A stretch of 64,000 nucleotides of DNA from NCBI RefSeq assembly GCF_021730395.1, contig NC_069376.1, positions 14,045,001 to 14,109,000 on the forward strand. The letters are read 5' to 3'. The position numbers and the translations under genes are program-made. The notes under the pieces are model-generated. The model saw only the letters and a list, made by a program, of their open reading frames with translations, did no database searches and was not told where the DNA came from. This DNA is from Mercenaria mercenaria. Its lineage: Eukaryota > Mollusca > Bivalvia > Venerida > Veneridae. How positions within the stretch are numbered: the stretch's first letter is position 1; the number at the start of each line of letters is the position of its first letter. Positions 12,218 to 24,294 of the stretch are shown piece after piece.

Positions 12218-15200
12218 CTTAAAAAGAAAGTGAAACAAAAAGTTTGAAGAATGCACTTTGTTGTAGATCACACAATCAGGCTTTACCATTACTTGAAAAG
12301 AAAAAGTATATACGATTTAAAATATAATTATTAAGGTAGCTCTGTGCGTCTGGATATTTTTTCTACAATGTAGAATTTGATTACACCCTGATTGTTTAAA
12401 CTTCGAAATATACTTGGAAAAGTTATGTGTTTGAATATTTGCTAGACTAATTTGAAAACATGACTCTAACATTTTTTTTTCATAATTTGACACAATGGGG
12501 AAATCACAGTCCTGATGGGCGAATACAATTTTTTTCTACAATGTAGATTTTAATGGTACTTCTTACAGATGTACAGGACAGTGTGACCTATAATATGATG
12601 AAAAATGTATTGATTCATGTGCTTGTTCTTAGATATTTTCCCGTGATTTAAGACGTACATGCATTTCAATCTATCTGATTTTAATGCATTTTTTTTTTTA
12701 ATTTAAAGTATCAAATGTCTTAATATTATATTTTAACTTTAGACCGAAAGTAAGGTTCCTGTTGGAATAAATTATCTTCTCGGTTGCCATTAAATTCATT
12801 AAATGATATTCCTTTCCTTTCCGTATTCCAACTCCAGGCTTTATTCTACGCTTTCCGGATACATGACTTTACGCCATCACTTCCGGTTTATCAAACATGC
12901 AGAACTACCTTAATATTTATAGGTAATGCAACAAATGTATTGGTTAATGACGATAACCCTCTTCACATTAATGTTTATGAGTATTTCATTACATTTATAT
13001 TCATTAAATCTTTTATGAGATAAAAAACAAATAAGGGGGGCTCCGTGACCAAGTGGTTAAGGTCGCTGACTTCAAATCACTTGCCCCTCATCGAGGGTTC
13101 GAGCCTCAGTCGCGGCGTTGAATTCTTCATGTGAGGAAGCCATCCAGCTGGCTTACGGAAGGTCCGTGGTTCTACCAAGGTGTCCGCTCGTGATGAAATA
13201 ATGCAAGGAGGGGCACCTGGGGTCTTCCTCCACCATAAAAGCTGAAAAGTCGCCATATGACATAAATTTGTGTTGGTGCGACGTTAAACCAAACAAACAA
13301 ACAAACAAAAGACAAATAAACAAACAAAAGATTTTTACTCCATTATTCTGTGATAGGCATAAAAATAAGATTTTTACCTCACGATTAGGCAGATGAGTAC
13401 AGCAATGGCTCCAGATACTACGATTACAACGGGAACGGCAATATAAACAATTTCTTTCGACAAACTTTCTGTTTTCGCTGTATCTTTAGTTCCAGATATC
13501 AGGCTTTCCTCAGTGATCTGAGTTCTGGTACTTGCTGCTTCTGTGCTCGATTGAGTTTTTGTTGTTGAATGTGGTAAAGCCGTCTCTGCAGTTTCCGTTG
13601 TTGTTTGTGTTGACTCTGTTGTCATGTCAACTACGGTTGTTCCTTCATCATGAACTGTAAAGTCAGTATTAAACCCGGCGTTTGTATTTTTTGTTTATGA
13701 CTTATCTAGCAGTTTTCAAAACAAAAACAAAAAATACAAGCGGACAATATTATGCTGTACAAGATTTGTAGTACAGTTAGATATGACATTAACTATGGAA
13801 TGGCAAAGTTTATGGTGACTTTCGTTTTAGGAAAATAAGGTACAAGAACAATAACAACCATAATTGTCATTCTCGTTAATGAGTACAGTTTTAAAATGAT
13901 ACAAATTTCAACCAAATTGCCGTTTGAACAAAAACAGAAATAAGGCGATACATACACCCAGTGTCATGAAGTGAAATTCCGTACTGCCCTCCACAAGATT
14001 CGTGTTCATCTCCTGGACATTTCTTGGAACAAGTGCTAAAGTTTACACCTTTTTTGAGGCGGTTACCACAAAAGCAAAACTTCCCCTATCGTATAAAAAC
14101 AAATTTTAAGCCGGATCAAGATTTTTTTAAACAACTGAATAAAAGCGTATTTTTAGTATTCTTCAACTGCAAGTGCAAACATCTGTAATATTTTGATGCA
14201 ATAATGTATTCATCTTCTTTACAAGTACACTTATTTCTTTTCTTCATTCTTTTACTTCATTTTTTATTACATTGAATGAGCAGATTTAGGCATAGTTTCA
14301 AACACTATCGCTCTTTCCTGATTTAACAAACTAACATTGAGTATATCTTTTTCAGTTAGAACAATATGTTAACGAAAAACTGGTAATCTACTTTAAGTGC
14401 ATTGTGACAGCATTGTGACAGCATTATGACATTGTGACAGCATTGTGACAGCATTATGACATTGTGACAGCATTGTGACAGCACTGTGACAGCATTGTGA
14501 CATTGTGACAGCACTGTGACAGCATTGTGACAGCATTATGACATTGTGACAGCATTGTGATAGCATTATGACATTGTGACAGCATTGTGACAGCACTGTG
14601 ACAGCACTGTGACAGCATTGTGAAAGCACTGTGACAGCATTGTGACAATGTGACAGCATTGTGACAGCACTGTGACAGCATTGTGACAGCATTGTATGTT
14701 AAAAATGTCGAAACAAATACCTTTGTACCAGCTAATTTGTACTGTAACGACAAGCAGTACCGTTTACATACAATGCCCGTATTATTTTCTTGGAAAAGCG
14801 TACTTTTACTCTTGCCTTTAAAAGGCACCCAAAGTTCACTTTCAACACAGGATGGATAAGTAAATTTTCCCTGTTCCTCGTCCGAGCCTGTTTTTAAAAG
14901 CAAAGTGAAATATCTTAATTACATACAGGATATTTGTTTGTTTTCAACCGTGTTAGATTGATATAGTTTCACCGATTGAACACCAGCTAGACAAGAGTGA
15001 ATGTGTAACTGCGTACGGACGAAAACATAACGAAAACATTTTATCACACACTAAATGTTATCAATTTGACTTCATTCTGATGTTAAATGTTGAAATTATG
15101 CTTAAACAATCATGGATAGATTACGTCAGGAATATTACAAAACTTATGACGTAAATAGTTTGTGTCCATGTTTGTACCTTACTTAACTAACTTTCTTATC

Positions 15201-16603
15201 CAGTTAGCCTGTACAAAACATAACTGACGTTGAAAACATATGATGTAAATAGTTTGTGTCCAGGTTTGTAACTTACTTACCTAACTTTCTTATCCAATAA
15301 GCCTGTACAAAACATAATTGACGTTGCAAACATATGATGTAAATGGTTTGTGTCCAGGTTTGTAACATACTTACCTAACTTTCTTATCCAGTAAGCCTGT
15401 ACAAAACATAATTGACGTTGCAAACATATGACATAAATGGTTTGTGTCCAGGTTTGTAACTTACTTACCTAACTTTCTTATCCAGTAAGCCTGTACAAAA
15501 CATAATTGACGTTGCAAACATATGACGTAACTAGTTTGTGTCCAGGTTTGTAACTTACTTACCTAACTTTCTTATCCAGTAAGCCTGTACAAAACATAAT
15601 TGACGTTGCAAACATATGATGTAAATGGTTTGTGTCCAGGTTTGTAACTTACTTACCTAACTTTCTTATCCAGTAAGCCTGTACAAAACATAATTGACGT
15701 TGCAAACATATGATGTAAATGGTTTGTGTCCAGGTTTGTAACTTACTTACCTTACTTTCTTATCCAGTAAGTCTGTACAAAACATAATTGACGTTGCAAA
15801 CATATGATGTAAATGGTTTGTGTCCAGGTTTGTAACTTACTTACCTTACTTTCTTATCCAGGTAGCCTGTACAAAACATAATTGACGTTGCAAACATATG
15901 ATGTAAATGGTTTGTGTCCAGGTTTGTAACTTACTTACCTAACTTTCTTATCCAGTAAGCCTGTACAAAACATAATTGACGTTGCAAACATATGATGTAA
16001 ATGGTTTGTGTCCAGGTTTGTAACTTACTTACCTTACTTTCTTATCCAGTTAGCCTGTACAAAACATAATTGACGTTGCAAGCATATGACGTAAATGATA
16101 TATCTAAGCGACATAACGCCAAAATAAGCTGATTATTAGTTCATTTATAAATTAGTTTTAAGGGGAAAACTTATCTTAGCTCACTGAACAGACGTTTTAA
16201 AATAATATGAGTATATGTTTTTGATCCTGGTATACGTCAAAATATCTACCATCAAGTCATGTTGTTCCTTAGTATATGAGCCTGACAGTAATAAACGTAA
16301 ATGTTGTTGTTGTTGTTGTAGTAGTAGATCTAAACACCAAATGTTTTACATGAACGTGTAAGATATTGTGTTCAGGGGTTACAGATACTTATAGGTAAGA
16401 CAAAATAAATAATCTTTATTTCAAGACATAAAAGTTTATTTCATGTTTTAGATAAATATTCGTCATCTTATACTTTCTTGAAAATACCAGAGAGATCTTT
16501 GAAAAAAAAAATTTAGTATTAACACATATAATATATCACATTACTTACATCGAATGCCTTTCAAAGCCAGAAAAATCATAAATAATATACACAATTTTTC
16601 CAT
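11488..16603 (-). CDS. Gene B: WSC-domain single-pass receptor with tyrosine-rich tail (complete)
   Basis: Five exons on the minus strand: 16549-16603, 14721-14887, 13956-14085, 13378-13654, 11488-12217. They join in frame (55+167+130+277+730 bp) to 452 codons, phases 1, 0, 1, 2, all GT-AG. Residues 1-19 are a hydrophobic signal peptide (MEKLCILFMIFLALKGIRC). A WSC domain spans about 29-112 with eight cysteines (32, 59, 63, 78, 80, 93, 97, 105), including CKRYC, CFCG and CGG. Two possible N-glycosylation sites are N53 and N89. A Thr/Ser-rich stalk covers about 119-183, a membrane helix about 186-209, then basic residues and a 242-residue tail with YNTV, YSHM, YSHI, YNTL, YDHA, YEHL and NYFILEPKT. 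WSC domains bind glycans in characterised proteins; ligand and signalling role here are inference. Closest paralogue is gene E. Start chosen because this ATG opens the signal peptide and the donor follows it. Confidence 0.8.
12218..13034. other. Gene B intron 4, proximal part
   Basis: AT-rich intron sequence with two near copies of a TTTTTCTACAATGTAGA motif (about 12358 and 12534). No gene seen; the SINE begins at 13035. Confidence 0.5.
13035..13312 (+). repeat. tRNA-derived SINE, near full length
   Basis: The tRNA-like head carries GTGACCAAGTGGTTAAGG (A box) and GGGTTCGAGCC (B box, 13095-13105). A body follows with TTGAATTCTTCATGTGAGGA and GGGGCACCTGGGGTCTTCCT, then GGTGCGACGTTAAACC and a (CAAA)n tail. 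It sits in gene B intron 4 in antisense orientation to the gene. Confidence 0.85.
13378..13654 (-). CDS. Gene B exon 4: Thr/Ser stalk plus transmembrane helix
   Basis: 277 bp, phase 1 to 2. The first two thirds are rich in Thr and Ser, likely O-glycosylated. The last 24 codons are a hydrophobic helix starting IVYIAVPVV. In C, D and E, stalk and membrane helix are separate exons, so B has lost or never gained that intron. Confidence 0.8.
13956..14085 (-). CDS. Gene B exon 3: second half of WSC domain
   Basis: 130 bp, phase 0 to 1. It encodes GKFCFCGN, STCSKKCPGD and ESCGG, the standard second half of a WSC fold. The equivalent exons of C, D and E are also exactly 130 bp. Confidence 0.8.
14398..14697. 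repeat. 11-bp minisatellite in gene B intron 2
   Basis: About 28 copies of ATTGTGACAGC, with variants ACTGTGACAGC and ATTATGAC. It sits between the two halves of the WSC domain and ends 24 bp from the splice donor of exon 2. Confidence 0.9.
14721..14887 (-). CDS. Gene B exon 2: first half of WSC domain
   Basis: Acceptor AAAAACAG then GC; the exon ends AAAG before GTATTTG. It encodes YPSC..., the CKRYC pair and the closing KLAGTK of the WSC first half. Entry phase 1, exit phase 0. Confidence 0.75.
15150..16095. repeat. 94-bp tandem repeat, ten copies, in gene B intron 1
   Basis: The block GTTTGTGTCCAGGTTTGTAA recurs every 94 bp from 15158 to 16004. On the coding (minus) strand each unit holds TTTTGTACAG, then a 22-bp segment, then AGGTAAGTAAG, i.e. 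an acceptor-like and a donor-like site framing a 22-nt pseudo-microexon. The first unit has lost the donor match. Confidence 0.9.
16549..16603 (-). CDS. Gene B exon 1: signal peptide
   Basis: ATG at 16603-16601, 18 codons plus one base, then the strong donor GTAAGTAA. The hydrophobic core ILFMIFLAL is typical of a secretory signal. The ORF extends upstream in frame, but a start at MEKLC gives a proper signal peptide. Confidence 0.75.
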
Positions 16604-16823
16604 TTTATATTTCACAAAACAAGGAAGATGTCTTACAGGAAATATAATCGAATGAAATACTTCCGCAACTTCAAGTACTTTATAGTGCATGTCAAATTGT
16701 GGGAATATGAGCCGCCGTGAGAAAAATATCGAGAAATATAGAGACCTATACCACATTGTAGATTGAAGTGAGTTATTGTAATTTCCCATGTATCTCTTTC
16801 AAGACACGCGACTGGAAAAAGTT

Positions 16824-16833
16824 ATGACGTCAT
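16824..16833. promoter_or_regulatory. CRE-like palindrome upstream of gene B
   Basis: ATGACGTCAT, a perfect ATF/CREB-type palindrome about 220 bp upstream of the gene B start, next to GCCATATTTATG on the coding strand. Position suggests a promoter element; chance occurrence is possible. Confidence 0.3.
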
Positions 16834-19682
16834 AAATATGGCGGCTTAAGAGAAAATAAAAAATAATACAGGTGACAACGTCTTTGAAAACTATGTTATG
16901 ATTGCAAAATTGATATATTTAGTGAAAGTAATGTTTATTCTAGCAGATTAAACACTTTTATGGAAAAGGATGGAATTCATTATGCATAAAATGAAAAAAA
17001 AAATATCCATATATATCAAAAAATGACGAAAATGACTGAATAATGATATTAAGTGAGCAAATGTCTATTTAATGGCGCAGTTTGTTCGATTTAAAATAGA
17101 AATAGGCTGATAATCTGGCTGATAATCTATCACTACAATAGTCGATTAGCATAATTATATGTATCTATATACCCTTGTTATCTGTATGAGTGTGTCAGAT
17201 CTGCTTAATGCCCCGACACTGTGGTCAGAACTTAAAATCAATAGAAAAAAATATCTATTACAATTTTAAAAATGCTTTTTTCTTATACATTTACATTTTG
17301 GTAAACTATTTTGTAATGCAGATTCTCCTATTGAAATTGATAAATCCAATCAGTAAAAACTAAGTTAAAGATATCTACGAAAGGAATCATCAGAAGATTT
17401 CTCAAAGAATGTTTTTGTCCAGCATACTAGTGGTCTATGATGTCATCGTCGTTTAGCGCTACAGTATATTTACGTTTTACAGAGGAAAATTTATGATACT
17501 AAAAACTACACATTGAGTCCTTTCAATGAACAAGATTTGGTCACTAATAACATCCCTTCATTTGTATTTTTAAGCAAAGCTCGCATATATGATCAGCAAT
17601 ACTATTTTTGATTCCTTAATTGCATATACAATTAGATTATGTTCGTTTCATAGATAATTTAACCTCTAATACATGTACCACTTCTAATTTATTAAATCGT
17701 ATAAATTTATGTCGAACTGATATTAACCTTATGTGAAAAATATATATTGCAACAAAGTATATGCAGATTCTGAAAAAAAAACATTCCCAGAAAAATTAAA
17801 ATCCAGCAATTACAGGGTGTGCTGTTCCGTCGTTTCATATGATTCCTTTACTCTTTATACCTATTTACCAAATAATCCAATAAATTACAAAGAAACTGCT
17901 TTAATTAAACGCTTTTTCTTGTGTATTTAATTTCAGATAAGCCTTTTTCTGCCTGTAACATTGCTGAAAATTATTTTCATGTGAACCTGTGAGGCAGTTT
18001 GTCAAAGCATCTCCTCATTAAACGATGTCCGGTAAGGGAATGCAGTTTTTCGAGAGATAATAATATCACGACCTTTAGCATCAGCTTAAGCTTAATTATA
18101 TTATAATGATATTTAACAGACTTCATAATACTAAAGGACCAGAGGCTTTTACATATTTAATGTAGATATTTACTCGATCATTTTTATGTTTCAATTAATA
18201 TCTTGCCCTCAGTTTCCCTTGTGTGAATAAGACACTCAGCAGTCGGGGGATTAAGTTTACGTACAATGATCTATAACATTGGAATATGGTGGTGATATAG
18301 AGTGTGAGCATTATTTCCAAACTACTGTTTAAGCACATCAGCATTGTTTTGCAACTGACATTCCAAGGCTTTGCCGCACTACGTTCCTTTATTTTATGCT
18401 TTAAGCTTTCTGTCTATTGGCTTTACTTCGTTCAGGTAATTATCATATTCTAACCTATACATGCATTGCTGCAGAGTTTTACAGTTCAAATATGCGTTGC
18501 ATTAACATGAATCAGAGTTTATCACAAATCGGATCTGTTAAGAAATATTTTCGTTTCAGAGAAAGAATGATGAAAGAAAGAAATGAAATGATTATCTCAT
18601 GCCCTGATGCACCTCCTCCAGCAATAGCTAAACATAATTACGGAAATGTTTAAATGAATAAATAATATTGTTTATAGATACTTTTGTTATGGCGGAGCTG
18701 AGACGAAAGTTAAAAACGCTTTCAGTGGTTGATGTCAAGTTTGAATGCATATGATTAACCAGTAATTCTGAGTATTGAGTCGACTATTATGAATCTAACT
18801 TTAAGAAAATATTTGTTAAATTTCCACGGCATAGTCGTCTTGATCGTACTTAAATTCTTGTTTAAATAAAATGCAAACAATGCATGTAATATGCACATAT
18901 TCTAAATGCTGTACATGTTCTAATAATAACAGCATAGAAAATTACTTGTGCCGACATTGTTTTGTATTACATTTTCGACAAAATCCTTTCCTTCAAGGTA
19001 CTGATTAAAACTAGATATTAATAACGTATTTTCCCTTATTGTATGTTATATTTCTTGTAACGTTTGGAAATAATCTTATTTCGGATTCAACGCCATAAGA
19101 TTAGTCGAAAATATTTTATTTCAAGAGGTAGAAGCGACATGTAGAAATGCTTTGTAAATTAGGCGGGTGGGGTAAAAAGAGATTAAAATAACTTAAATAT
19201 ACTTTCTACTGAGAAAGTGCAAATATAATATATTTGATATGTCCAATTGGCTTGTTTAACAACATCATATCCGATATTATAAGCAATTTTACTAATATTT
19301 TTAATCATTATTCAGCAGTATTATTTTCGTAAACGGTCGCCATATTGAAGACGTCATTTCCGGATCCAGTCGCGGTCCCCAAAAGAGATACATACATATT
19401 ATTTTTGTCTTGGACCAAGCAATAATTTGGTATATGTGGCTATATTTCTCAACTACTTTCGAGCAGGATTACGAATGGCTGTGGACTATTAAGCTTAAAG
19501 TTTGTAAAATATAGATATGTGTGTATCACTTGCGAGTAAGTTGAATACGACATACCAGAATTGTTTTAAAGCTTCTTGTTTTTTCTTAACCTTAAAACGA
19601 TTCAAAACAACTGCCTACAATAGTTTAGTTAATAATTGAACACATTAAATCGCTGAAAACACGCAAGAAAAGGTCTAAATTT
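16834..19682. other. Intergenic region upstream of gene B
   Basis: AT-rich sequence with no supported gene. A 78-codon open frame at 18417-18653 (+) has no recognisable domain and no paralogue in the window. Confidence 0.45.
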
Positions 19683-19911
19683 GAGCCGCATCATGAGAAA
19701 ACCAAAATAGTGCATTTGCTACCAGCATGGATCCAGACCAGCCTGCGCGTCCATACAGTCTGATCAGGATCCGTGCTGTACGTAAACGGTATCTCTCATT
19801 GCAATAGGCTTTGAAAGCGAACAGCATGGATCCTGTCCAGATTGCACTGATGCGCAGGCTAACCTGGATTTATGCTGGTCACAAATGTTGGTTTTCTCAT
19901 GATGCGGCTCA
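19683..19911. mobile_element. GAGCCG/CGGCTC inverted-repeat MITE
   Basis: Starts GAGCCGCATCATGAGAAAAC and ends TCATGATGCGGCTCA. The two arms are inverted copies around a central AATAGGCTTTGAAAGCGAAC block. Non-coding, in the B-C intergenic region. Confidence 0.85.
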
Positions 19912-20857
19912 TTTGTTCTTCATTACTGTATCGTATATATAAGCCCATATAGGTTCTTTGATTCGAACAATTCTATTCTGTATGAGTGACAGTAGATAAC
20001 AAATTTGAAAACAGATTGCTTGTGCCTTTGAAAAAAAAACAGCGACCGACTACCGAAAGGACTCCTGTAATAAGTACATCGTTTATATGATTTCAAAAGT
20101 CAATATGATGACATCAAACAGATGCAAGCCAATATTTTTTTTAACTTTGGGAGGAAAGCTACGGAAAAAATGTAAGGTTCCTCAGCATCCCCACAACACA
20201 AATCCACAAACGTAGGGCAGCTTCTTAGAGAATGTAAAAGAAACTGCGAAACGTATGCTGTATCTCTATTACTGGTCTATAATTTTGAACATGAAAAGGG
20301 TCAGTGTGCCATTGCAGTATTATAAATCTATCATAGTTTTTTTCTGAATAAGATTTACAGTAACATTCTATGCATTTGAATGTGTCATTCACGGAAAAAT
20401 GTATGCGGCGCGCGTTATTTATAACAATAATGACTTATATCCTACAAGGAAGCAAATATTGTATCTAAAGTTTCAAGTGAGCATTATATTGAATACATTG
20501 TAACCTTCCGTCGTTTTTTTTTCTTCCTTTCTTTCTTTTTTCCTTTTTTTCCTTTATTTTATTTTTTTTTTACTTTTGCGTACTTGTTCAAAATATCCAT
20601 CTGGATTCGTTTCCATCTCTAGTCCTTGCTTCTCTGCACGTAACTGAATGGCTGCGAACTGACTGGTTTTTTCAAATGTTCCGGTATTATTTCGTTTTGT
20701 CAAGGATGGATGTTTTTTCGTTTGTTTTTATTAAGCCTAATAATTTCTTCTTATATTTCACTCCGCACCAGACTGTAAATGAAAACAGTAGTCAAAAGTA
20801 TTAAACATTTTTATATCCAGCTTATATGCCATTAGACTTTTTCAGTTTCTTTTCATT
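19912..20857. other. Spacer downstream of gene C
   Basis: No gene seen. A T-rich, C/T-run stretch lies at 20510-20575. Confidence 0.45.
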
Positions 20858-21487
20858 TCATTTGACGTCTTTACAGCATATCAGAAAAGGGCATCGATGT
20901 ACAATGTAGTGACCATCCAGCTCGAGAACAACATATTCACAAAGAGAGTGGCCATCCTGGTCACCAATGGAACTAGTCCTGCCTGATGTAATTTCGTCAT
21001 TGACATAGTAGTTATTTATTTTGAATTCGTTGTGATGTACATTGTTCGTTTCTGCATCAAGTTGCGAAAAATTATCAGTACCGTAAATCTGCTTATTTGG
21101 GTTATCAATTAACACGTGACCACGTGATCATATCCGGTTTTATATTTGTCGGTCGTTTTTCTTGTGTCTACTTTTAAACGACCTTGTAGCGTGTCATATG
21201 AATCATTAGCTTTGGTTACAACTGTTTTACATCGCCCATGACGCAGAGAAAACGAAGCACTGTTATGTTCATTCTCAGATGTTTCTGATACGAGTTCACT
21301 AGGTATTTCAGTGTATGCATTGCTACTTGGTTTCCGCATATCGTCAGTTCTGTACTTGGAACTGTCTTTATGCTTTACATTATTGAAGTCGTGGGAATTA
21401 CTGGTCGCATGCCTATAGAGATGACAATTATCAGCGTCTGGTTTTCTGTGGTGACAGACATAATTGTCATCGGCTGATCGTCTTTTT
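20858..21487 (-). pseudogene. Gene C exon 6: cytoplasmic tail with 8-bp duplication
   Basis: Acceptor CATTCCAG then AAAAAGACG. Motifs: AYTEI, YDTL, YDHV, then after the frame change NFSQL, where A has NYSHL (tyrosine replaced by phenylalanine), and CEYVVLELDGHYIVH. The duplicated segment contains CACGTG twice at about 21113-21126. The C-terminus runs on for a few residues past the usual stop. Confidence 0.75.
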
Positions 21488-21601
21488 CTGGAATGAATTA
21501 AATAAATACGATCATAACGAATTTCATATAGCTATTCACCACCAGCGCATGATTATCATTTTCTGAATAAAGATAGAATGTTTGTTTTGTTCTAAAATTA
21601 G

Positions 21602-21751
21602 GATTGCAAAGGGAAGGCCGTGGAAAGTACGATATAATATTCCTGAGTACTAACTTTACTGGTTTTATATCACACGACGACATACGAAAGTTCAACAACA
21701 TGACTGGCGGAACAGATGGCTCTATCCAAGGCACTTGGACAAGCTCCTCTG
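21602..21751 (+). CDS. Possible symmetric exon on the opposite strand in gene C intron 5
   Basis: 150 bp between an acceptor TCTAAAATTAG and a donor GTATATG, phase 1 on both sides. The open frame has features of extracellular protein (KYDIIFLSTNFTGF, NNMTGGTDG, TWTSSSG) and two NxT sites. I do not recognise a domain and see no neighbouring + strand exon, so it could be chance or a relic. Confidence 0.3.
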
Positions 21752-21980
21752 GTATATGTTATTTTGTCTTTTTCCACGTTCCCTTAACAGCGGCTTGTTT
21801 TACGTAACCACATTGAGTATATCCGTGTAATAGTCCTTCAAACCTTTCTTGTACTTTAGTATACCTTTTCACGAGCATTTTTATTGTGGTTTGTTACAAT
21901 AGCTAGATTAAACCCTCCCATAATTATTGAATATTGTAGAAATTAAGACTTTTGAACGCACCCCTTCCCCCCTCCCCCAT

Positions 21981-22334
21981 CACTGCGGAAAAATGGTTCC
22001 GTATACGGGAGTGTACGCATTCCGTATTGACCTAAAGTACGGGCGTATACGGAAACATTTTCCCCGTATATGGAACATTCCATATACGGGAATCCCGTAT
22101 TCTTTAATTGGACATTCATGTTTTTCTCACATGAATCCGTTCATTCATACTTAGCATAAATACGTTTCAACAGTTTATGTCAGTATTCAAAGTTAGGGAT
22201 TGTCACGGTCCAAAAGTATGTTTAAGGCGTAGGGTTTGATCATACTTTCAGGAAAGATACCTTTTATATAATATTCGTATATTAGACATATACGGGACCG
22301 TATACTATCGTATATGCACATATTTTTCGCAGTG
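21981..22334. mobile_element. MITE-like element rich in CGTATACGGG palindromes
   Basis: Ends CACTGCGGAAAAAT and ATTTTTCGCAGTG are inverted repeats. The interior repeats CCGTATACGG-type palindromes. In gene C intron 5; no coding capacity. Confidence 0.6.
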
Positions 22335-22684
22335 CATTGAATCATTGTTGTTGTTTTTCGTCTATATTATTGTTTGTCTGCAATTGTTGCCAGGAGACAT
22401 ATGTATTTCATCATTTTTTTCATATGTTAAATGTCTTAAAGGTGACTGCAAGTAAATAAAGCCATGTTACAAATACAGCTGAAATGCACCGACACATAAG
22501 TATTCACAGTGCTTTGATTATCTACATGGGGGCGAAAATGCGTTCTTATGCACGTGAACTGTTTCGATTGTAGCTTTGTCTAGTTTAATTATTAAAAGCA
22601 TGCAATTGTTGACAGAACCTAGGCACTTTATAAGGTATTTGTCATGATGATGGAAGTGATGTCATTTTACAAACAAACACTTAC

Positions 22685-22776
22685 CTGCAGATGAAGATAA
22701 TGAATGCTGTTGTACAGGCTACTGCAAAAATTCCAGAAACGGGCACCGAGATGTAAGCAGCCACTGTCTGCTTCTC
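22685..22776 (-). pseudogene. Gene C exon 5: transmembrane helix
   Basis: Encodes a helix starting TVAAYISVPVSGIFAVACTT, ending CTGCAG before GTAAGTG, exit phase 2 as in the paralogues. The only usable acceptor (TTGAAG) gives entry phase 0, not the expected 1. Confidence 0.65.
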
Positions 22777-24294
22777 CTTCAAGTATAAAAGATATAAAAA
22801 TGTTCAGTCCTTTTAAGCATGAAACTTTGATCAGGATTGTGCTAGACATGCATTTCTTTTTCGTCTTGGAAAATATCAAAGGCCTTAACCCCGTCATATA
22901 TAGTCCTAAAACTATACTTAAACCTACATTATGCGTTCATTTTCTTGGGAAGCGTAGCCTTCCCAAAGTCGCCAAACTACGTATACCGACATTTGTGAGA
23001 TTGTAGTTACAAATGCCGTTACTACCTTTCTCCATACATACGCTTGAAAGTAGTTCAGTACTTCTATGAAATTCAAGGGTCTGAGAGTAAACAGATCGAT
23101 ACCATTTCTTTAGCATATGCAATAAATGTGAACACTTATGATTTGTAAATGAAGAATATGGCAGGGATTTTAAGTTCTTGCAAAGTACTTTGTCTAGGCG
23201 TTGTACTACGTTACGACGTAAATATTTATCACGTGACTAATACCAAGAACATATGGTTCCGGTTCAGCGCTAACTTTCTCCATGTATGCACCGTAAAAGT
23301 AGTTTAATACTTACAAGAAATTGAAAGCTACGAGAGTTAACAGATCGATGAAATTTATTATGGATATGCAATTAATGTGAACACTGATTAATTTATTTTT
23401 AAATAAAAATGTGGTTTTGATCGGATATACATGTAAATTTTATAAATGTATTGATTTTTGTCTACGCGTTGAACTACTTTAATTAGGCGATAAATATTTG
23501 TCATGTGACCAAGGCAAATGACACACGTAAACTATATTAACTATATTAATCCGCTAAAATATAAGTCGTCGGCTTTTATGAAGTACTTGCAAAAATAGTA
23601 GTAACTCATAATTAAAATACAATTAGAGGGCATTTTTCATTACTGATATGATGCTAGTCTTGCCAACCTTCTTGTGATATTTTGTTTTTCTGCTGCTAGT
23701 CTGACCCAATTATTTTCAAATGTGTACACAGTCAGTTTTTGGATTTCTTGAAATGCAGAGAATATTAATTGGGCCTTCAACATACTGAATTTTTAATCTC
23801 ACTCTGTTTTTTGTAAGATTTTCTAAAAAATTATTACACAGTTTTGTAAGATCTTTAAAAATTTGTTACACAGGTTCGTAAGATTTAAAAAAAGAAGAAA
23901 ATAAATATTTGAACATTTTAAGCATTGACAGTCTGTCGAATCTGCTTTCAGTCTAATCCGTTTGATTTTCTTAGAACCTTACCAAAGTCATAAACAGCCC
24001 TCAATGATTTTGTTGTTGAGGTCATAGCGACCATTACCGACTTGGTTATTTTTTGGGTTCAGTAGCTGCTCGATGCATACTGGTTCATCTACGCTTCCCT
24101 ACAGTCATCATAGGGTTTTGATTGGGATACCTGATTTACGTAAACAACTAGCAACTGGTTGTCTTACAGGTAATTGTTTTAGGTACGTTGATTTCACTGA
24201 GAAGGTGGGAGAATGCAAATCGTACCAGTCGGAAGAATAGAGAAGGGAATAACGTTTACATGTTTCATAATAAATAAAACAGAAACCTGAAATG
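22777..24294. other. Gene C intron 4, distal part
   Basis: Contains two diverged direct repeats of about 150 bp (near 23030-23130 and 23275-23380, sharing AAAGTAGTT and AACAGATCGAT). No gene seen. Confidence 0.4.

Noticed and set aside
13035-13110. tRNA gene
   Set aside because: A and B boxes are present but followed by a SINE body and (CAAA)n tail; it is the head of a tRNA-derived SINE.
14398-16095. CRISPR array
   Set aside because: Units are contiguous tandem repeats without unique spacers, in a eukaryotic intron.
18417-18653. 78-codon ORF on the + strand
   Set aside because: No recognisable domain, no paralogue in the window and no supporting context.
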